Origin: Aphelocoma coerulescens
Lineage: Eukaryota; Chordata; Aves; Passeriformes; Corvidae
Assembly: GCF_041296385.1 (NCBI RefSeq)
Contig: NW_027183804.1
Location: forward strand, 3,906,001-3,970,000
DNA length: 64,000 nucleotides
Reading direction: 5' to 3'
Within the stretch, counting starts at the first letter, position 1, and the number at the start of each line of letters is the position of its first letter. The translations under genes and the position numbers were made by a program. A model generated the notes under the pieces. The model searched no databases. It had not been told where the DNA came from and saw nothing but the letters and a program-made list of their open reading frames with translations. Positions 59,702 to 64,000 of the stretch are shown here, piece by piece.

Positions 59702-60775
59702 TGCCTTGGGCTGCCATTGCGGCTCAGGCCGGCCTTAGGGCTGGCCCTGCCCTTAGGGCTAACGGTGGCCTTGAGCTTGGAGCCTGCCTTGGGCTAGGGA
59801 GTGCACCTGGGGCACTGGCCTTAACTCCATGAATGGTTGGCCTTAGGGCAGCAGTTGGGGCTGAGTTTGGGAGTTAGAGCTAAAGGCGGCATTGGAGTGT
59901 GGGCTGGGGCTGGGCTCAAAGCTGGACTTAGGGCTTCAGTTGGGATTGGTGTTGGGCTTGATCTTAAGAGTTGCAGTTGGGGCTGGCTTTGGCCTTCGAG
60001 CTCACCGTTGTTATAAACGAGGCTGAGACTTTTTTTAAAAAAGAAAAGCCAACTCGTTTGTTTATTCATTAACAACTGAGAGCGAGAACCCAGGATAAGC
60101 CCAGGCTCCGCACGACAAGCCAGAGTAAAGCAGCACACAAAAAGGACAGTGTGACCCTCCGGGTGCAACCTCGGACCCCAAGTTCCGCAGGAGCTCCCCG
60201 GATAAAGTCCCAGGTCCGTTCTTATGCCCTCTGTCCGTTCACAATTGGTGGATTTTGGATTCTTCTTCTGATTGGCTCGCTTCCAGGGGTTCTATTGGTC
60301 TTTATCAAGATGCATTTTTGTCCAATCATTTCCCGAGGGTGTCGAATGATTGGCTAAGCGGTCCAAGATGTTGACATCACCTGCATGAGGTCATTTTCTA
60401 GTCCATCACGTCATCACATCCCCAATTGCGTCTCCACCTAGTGCTCACACTCCCATATTACACCCAGACAGTCTCGCAATATCCTCCGTTAACATGCCCA
60501 TTTATCCAACTATCGACTCCCCTCTTTTCTATCTCCTCCAAACAGTAAAAATCAACACCCTGAAACCAATTCATTTATTACACCGTTGCATTTGGTTTAG
60601 GGCTGAGCATTTAGCAAGGGGCTGGAATTAGGAGAGGCCTCGGCGTTAGGGCTGGGTTTTACATTACAGCTACCATTGGCGTGAAGGCTAAATGTGGCGT
60701 TTGCCTTCAGCCTGGCCTTGGTATTGGCTCTGGGGCTGCACGGGTCTGCCACTGGCATGGGATGAAATCCAGGAC
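59702..60775. repeat. Degenerate TTAGGG-like repeat, copy 6
   Basis: Interrupted by the solo LTR at 60009-60582. Confidence 0.6.
60009..60582 (-). mobile_element. Solo LTR, copy 6
   Basis: Termini and CCGT flanks intact. Confidence 0.75.
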
Positions 60776-61739
60776 TGTGAGCGTGTCTAAACATGGAGTG
60801 AGACTGAGATCAGAATGGGCGTGCGCTTTGGGACCGAGCGCACGCCCAGCGGAAAAGAGAAGACGTCACTGCGGGATGTCCCTGGCATCGTCTCCGCCCT
60901 GCTCAGGCACCACCAAACCTGGCGGCAGCTGCCTTGGCCAAGATGCAGGTGCTCCCAGCTCTGGCTGCTCCCGCTTCCGGGTGCTCCCAGCCCCCCTCCA
61001 GCTCTGCTGGAGCCCCTTTAGGCACTGCAAGGGTGATTGGCCCCAAACTGGGCCCTACTTTTACTGTCAAATAAAATACATCAATTTTTTGGCATCGACA
61101 TTTAATCTCGTTTGGTTTTAATCTCACATCTGGCAATATTTTGAACCTTCTAAGTTCTTTCTGGTTTATGCTCAGAGACTTCGCCTGCTTTGCTTTTCTG
61201 GGTCTGAACCGGATCGTAACACTTTATTGGCATAGTCGGCAGGATCCCCGTAAAATGAGAGTGTTGTTTCCAAAAAATGCATGAATTGCTAATTCTTATG
61301 ATTGGATCATTTTAGGAAAATAAAACAACGTACCTTTCTACATTTCCTAACACCTCTCTACCTTTCTTACTCTGTCTTACTCTTTTGTTTGTTTGTTTGT
61401 TTGCTTGTGTGTTTGCACATGCACCTGAGCTAAAACGGTGCTCCCGAGGCCCAGGGTCTGGGAAATTGGCACTCCTGTAGGTAAAAGACCTGGGAGGTTT
61501 GGAAAGTAATTTTGAGACTTGTAACTTTGGTAAACACTAGGTGCTCTCGAGGTGTAAGGAGTAGGACCTCAGAAACCATTTTGTAAGGGGTGTCCCTCAA
61601 GAGAGACTACTCCAGTGTTTGTAACTTTCTTTGGTTTGGCAGAAGAGGAACCTTCCCAGAGTGCAGGGGTGAGACTTTTGTAAATTTACTTTACGCTGGG
61701 CATCCTCTAGGAATGATCACTCCGACATTTGTAAGTAAC

Positions 61740-63312
61740 ATGGGACATCATACACAAGCTTTGTTTACTTTGTTGGATGAATTTGGTGCCAGGCCATCTC
61801 CTCCAGGGACGGACTGGGCACAAAACTATTGGTATAATATCCAAGCACTTGTTGATCGAGTCTCTGTCCTGCGCACAGGAGCGAGACTCAAAAAAGGTAA
61901 AGCACAACCAGTGGTATGTTCTGTCTTAGCTGCTGCTGTGCTAGCTGCAGTAGAACACAGAGAGCACCAGCAGAAAGCTGATATGGAAGTTACTGCTTCA
62001 TTACAGCATTTGGTTAAAGCATTGCCATTTCAGCTGGAGCTAACACCCACCTCCTCCAGGAAGAGATAAGGAATGAAAAGGCTAGTGTCTGTGTGCTCCG
62101 AGAGGAGCTGTTTGCAAGATCAGCAAATGAGGGAAAAAAGGAGTCAGAGCTGGAACTATCTAAAGAAGCGTACCCCCTCTCGGACTTAGAATCCTTGCGT
62201 AATCACTCAGAAAAGCCCTCAGCCTCGCTCCGTCCCTTCATTAAAACAGAATACACCCATGAGGCTTCAGACGACGACACACCTGACATAACCACAAAAG
62301 AAATCCCATCTACAGCTACTGAATTGGCCAAACTAAAGGAAGGATATAGCCAAAGTCCCAAAGAATCTGAAACTGAATGTGTTTGGAGACTCTCTCTCAC
62401 ACGGGCTGACCAAATTCTGTTCTCAGAAAAAGAGGCAGAAGGGTACTGGAGGGGCAGGAGTCTTCCTTACCACAGGAGATAACCGTGCTCCTTGGTCCCT
62501 CCCCAGAGAGCTGCTGATTGGGCTGGCAGACTCAGTCCTTCAGAAAGAGGAGATCCCCTGGCTATAGTAAGGAATGTCAATCAGACTGTAGAAAGTGTAC
62601 AGAAAGTGGCTCGTTTACAAATGATGCATGATAGGAAATTAACACCACGAGGTGAATCTCCAGTGATCGTGCCTGTGGATCCTGAGAGAATGATACCTCT
62701 TATCAGAGGCCTCCCTGAAGCTGTGAAACCCATAGGCATGCAGCTAAAAGGACAAATAGAAAGTCTCCCAATTGCAGAAAGAGCTGTAGCCACCTTGGAG
62801 GCAGCAGCTATTTCCCTCAGTCTTAACCGGGCAAAAGGGAAGGTTTGGACCTGGGGGGGAAGGTGGCACAAGAATTAATTAATTACGGGAGAAAATATGG
62901 CCCAATTCCTTCAAATACAACTGATTCTAGATCAATTCGGCGCACAGAGTGCAAAACCCTGTCCCCAGCAAAACTCCAAAAGGTAAGGTTCTCCCCTGGG
63001 CTGGGTAGACAAACAAATACAGGGGAAGAACGCAAGGAGAAAAGAAATGCCCTGTGGATTGCGGGCTTACAAAAGGGAGTCCCAAGGACCCTAATGGATG
63101 GCCAGCCCACTAATAAATTAGAACTATTCATCCAAGAGTGGCCAGCAAAAGAGGAACCATTAAAAGCTGTCCCTGCTACAGCCCCTCCCCTGGAGGAACC
63201 ACAAGAAAGGGAAGGTGACAGAAAACCCTTATCTTTGCAGAAGGTAAGCCAGGGGGCGAAGGGTGGATTCACATCAGGCGCCTTTCTAACAATTCCAGAG
63301 GAGACCCGTTAA
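61740..63312 (+). pseudogene. gag: gag, broken, copy 6
   Basis: Same breaks as unit 1 and one private Ala-to-Val change (T at 62607) in the capsid-like part. Confidence 0.75.
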
Positions 63313-64000
63313 TAACCTGTCCTACTGGTCCCCACAAAGCCCCGGTAACTTTTTTAGTAGATACTGGTGCTCAGGTGTCTGCCCTTAAAATTGAAGATGC
63401 CTCCTCACGTGGAATCACTCCCTCACGTAAGAGTATACGTGTCACAGATGTTTTTGAGAATACCCAAGCCCAGATGACAGCAAAGGTAAGACGCTGGTTA
63501 CCGGCAGAAGAGAAAGCAGTTGACACCCTAATGATTACAGGTGAATTTCCTACAAATTCACTGGGTCTGGACCTCCTAAAGGGAAGGCCTTGGACCAATG
63601 AAGAAGGAAAAATAGGGACTTTGGGGCAGGAAACCTCCCATTTGTGTTTGTTAAGTTCTGCTCCTGCTCTTCCCCCCTCCCTAGTAACCAATGTCAAACC
63701 TTACCCCTTGCCTTTAGGAGCCAGAGAAGGAATCACACCAATTATTGCACATTTGAAAGAAAAAGGAATAGTGATTGCAACACATTCCCCTTACAATGCT
63801 CCTGTGTGGCCAGTCCGCAAGCCTAATGGCAACTGGAGACTGACAGGAGACTATCGGCGGCTTAACTCAAATACAGGGCCTCTCACTGCTGCAGTCCCAA
63901 ACATTGCTGAGCTGAGAGCTACTAGACAAGAACAAGCTCATCCAATTGTGGCCACTATTGATGTCAAGGACATGTTTTTTATGGTCCCCTCGCAGGAACA
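63219..64000 (+). pseudogene. pol: Protease and start of reverse transcriptase, copy 6, partial
   Basis: The protease DTGA motif and the RT motifs up to the first catalytic Asp (TIDVKD) are present. The window end cuts the frame; C at 63463. Confidence 0.85.

Larger units (their letters stand above)
57081..64000 (+). repeat. Tandem unit 6, cut by the window end
   Basis: 6,920 bases are visible, ending inside reverse transcriptase. It has T at 57523, shared only with unit 1, together with the unit 4/5 forms of both minisatellites. Confidence 0.97.
60776..64000 (+). mobile_element. Degenerate provirus, unit 6, partial
   Basis: LTR at 60776-61221 with private T near 60892; primer site at 61228-61245. 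The window ends before the YxDD box. Confidence 0.9.

Noticed and set aside
1..64000. CRISPR array or bacterial genes
   Set aside because: The repeats are 11.4-kb units, 20-bp and 54-bp minisatellites without spacers. The content is vertebrate and retroviral.

Overview
The window is one head-to-tail array of a repeat unit of about 11.4 kb. Five whole units are present (1-11419, 11420-22819, 22820-34238, 34239-45659, 45660-57080), followed by the first 6.9 kb of a sixth (57081-64000). Unit lengths are 11419, 11400, 11419, 11421 and 11421 bases. The copies differ only by scattered single bases and by small changes in minisatellite length, so the array is either young or kept uniform by exchange between units. 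No unique sequence is visible at either edge, so the array continues past both ends.

Each unit has the same layout, given here for unit 1. At 1-254 is a GC-rich stretch that follows the end of the previous unit's retrovirus. At 255-296 is a possible small exon with a start codon and a splice donor. A CpG-rich stretch without a credible gene runs to about 1020. Two minisatellites follow, an AT-rich one of 20 bp and a GC-rich one of 54 bp (1021-1460). At about 1700-1960 is a CpG-island promoter with TATA elements facing outward on both strands. It is followed by a 101-codon open frame of unknown meaning (2193-2498). At 2620-3693 is a degenerate telomere-like GGGCT/TTAGGG repeat, split by a complete solo LTR on the minus strand (2927-3500). 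From about 3694 to 11244 lies a degenerate endogenous retrovirus on the plus strand: one LTR, a serine-tRNA-type primer binding site, gag, protease, reverse transcriptase, RNase H, integrase and env. No 3' LTR is found. The env end passes straight into the GC-rich stretch of the next unit.

Every retroviral gene is broken. Gag is spread over at least four frame changes, pol over three frames, and env has a frame change linked to a 13-bp duplication plus in-frame stops. The second aspartate of the reverse transcriptase YxDD box is glycine in every complete copy. The same lesions recur in all units, so the provirus was already dead when the array formed, and what multiplied was host DNA carrying a fossil provirus.

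The source is a vertebrate nuclear genome. The kind of retrovirus, the CpG islands and the compact GC-rich minisatellites suggest a bird. An ampliconic region such as a W or germline-restricted chromosome would fit a uniform array of this size, but the sequence does not prove either the host group or the chromosome.
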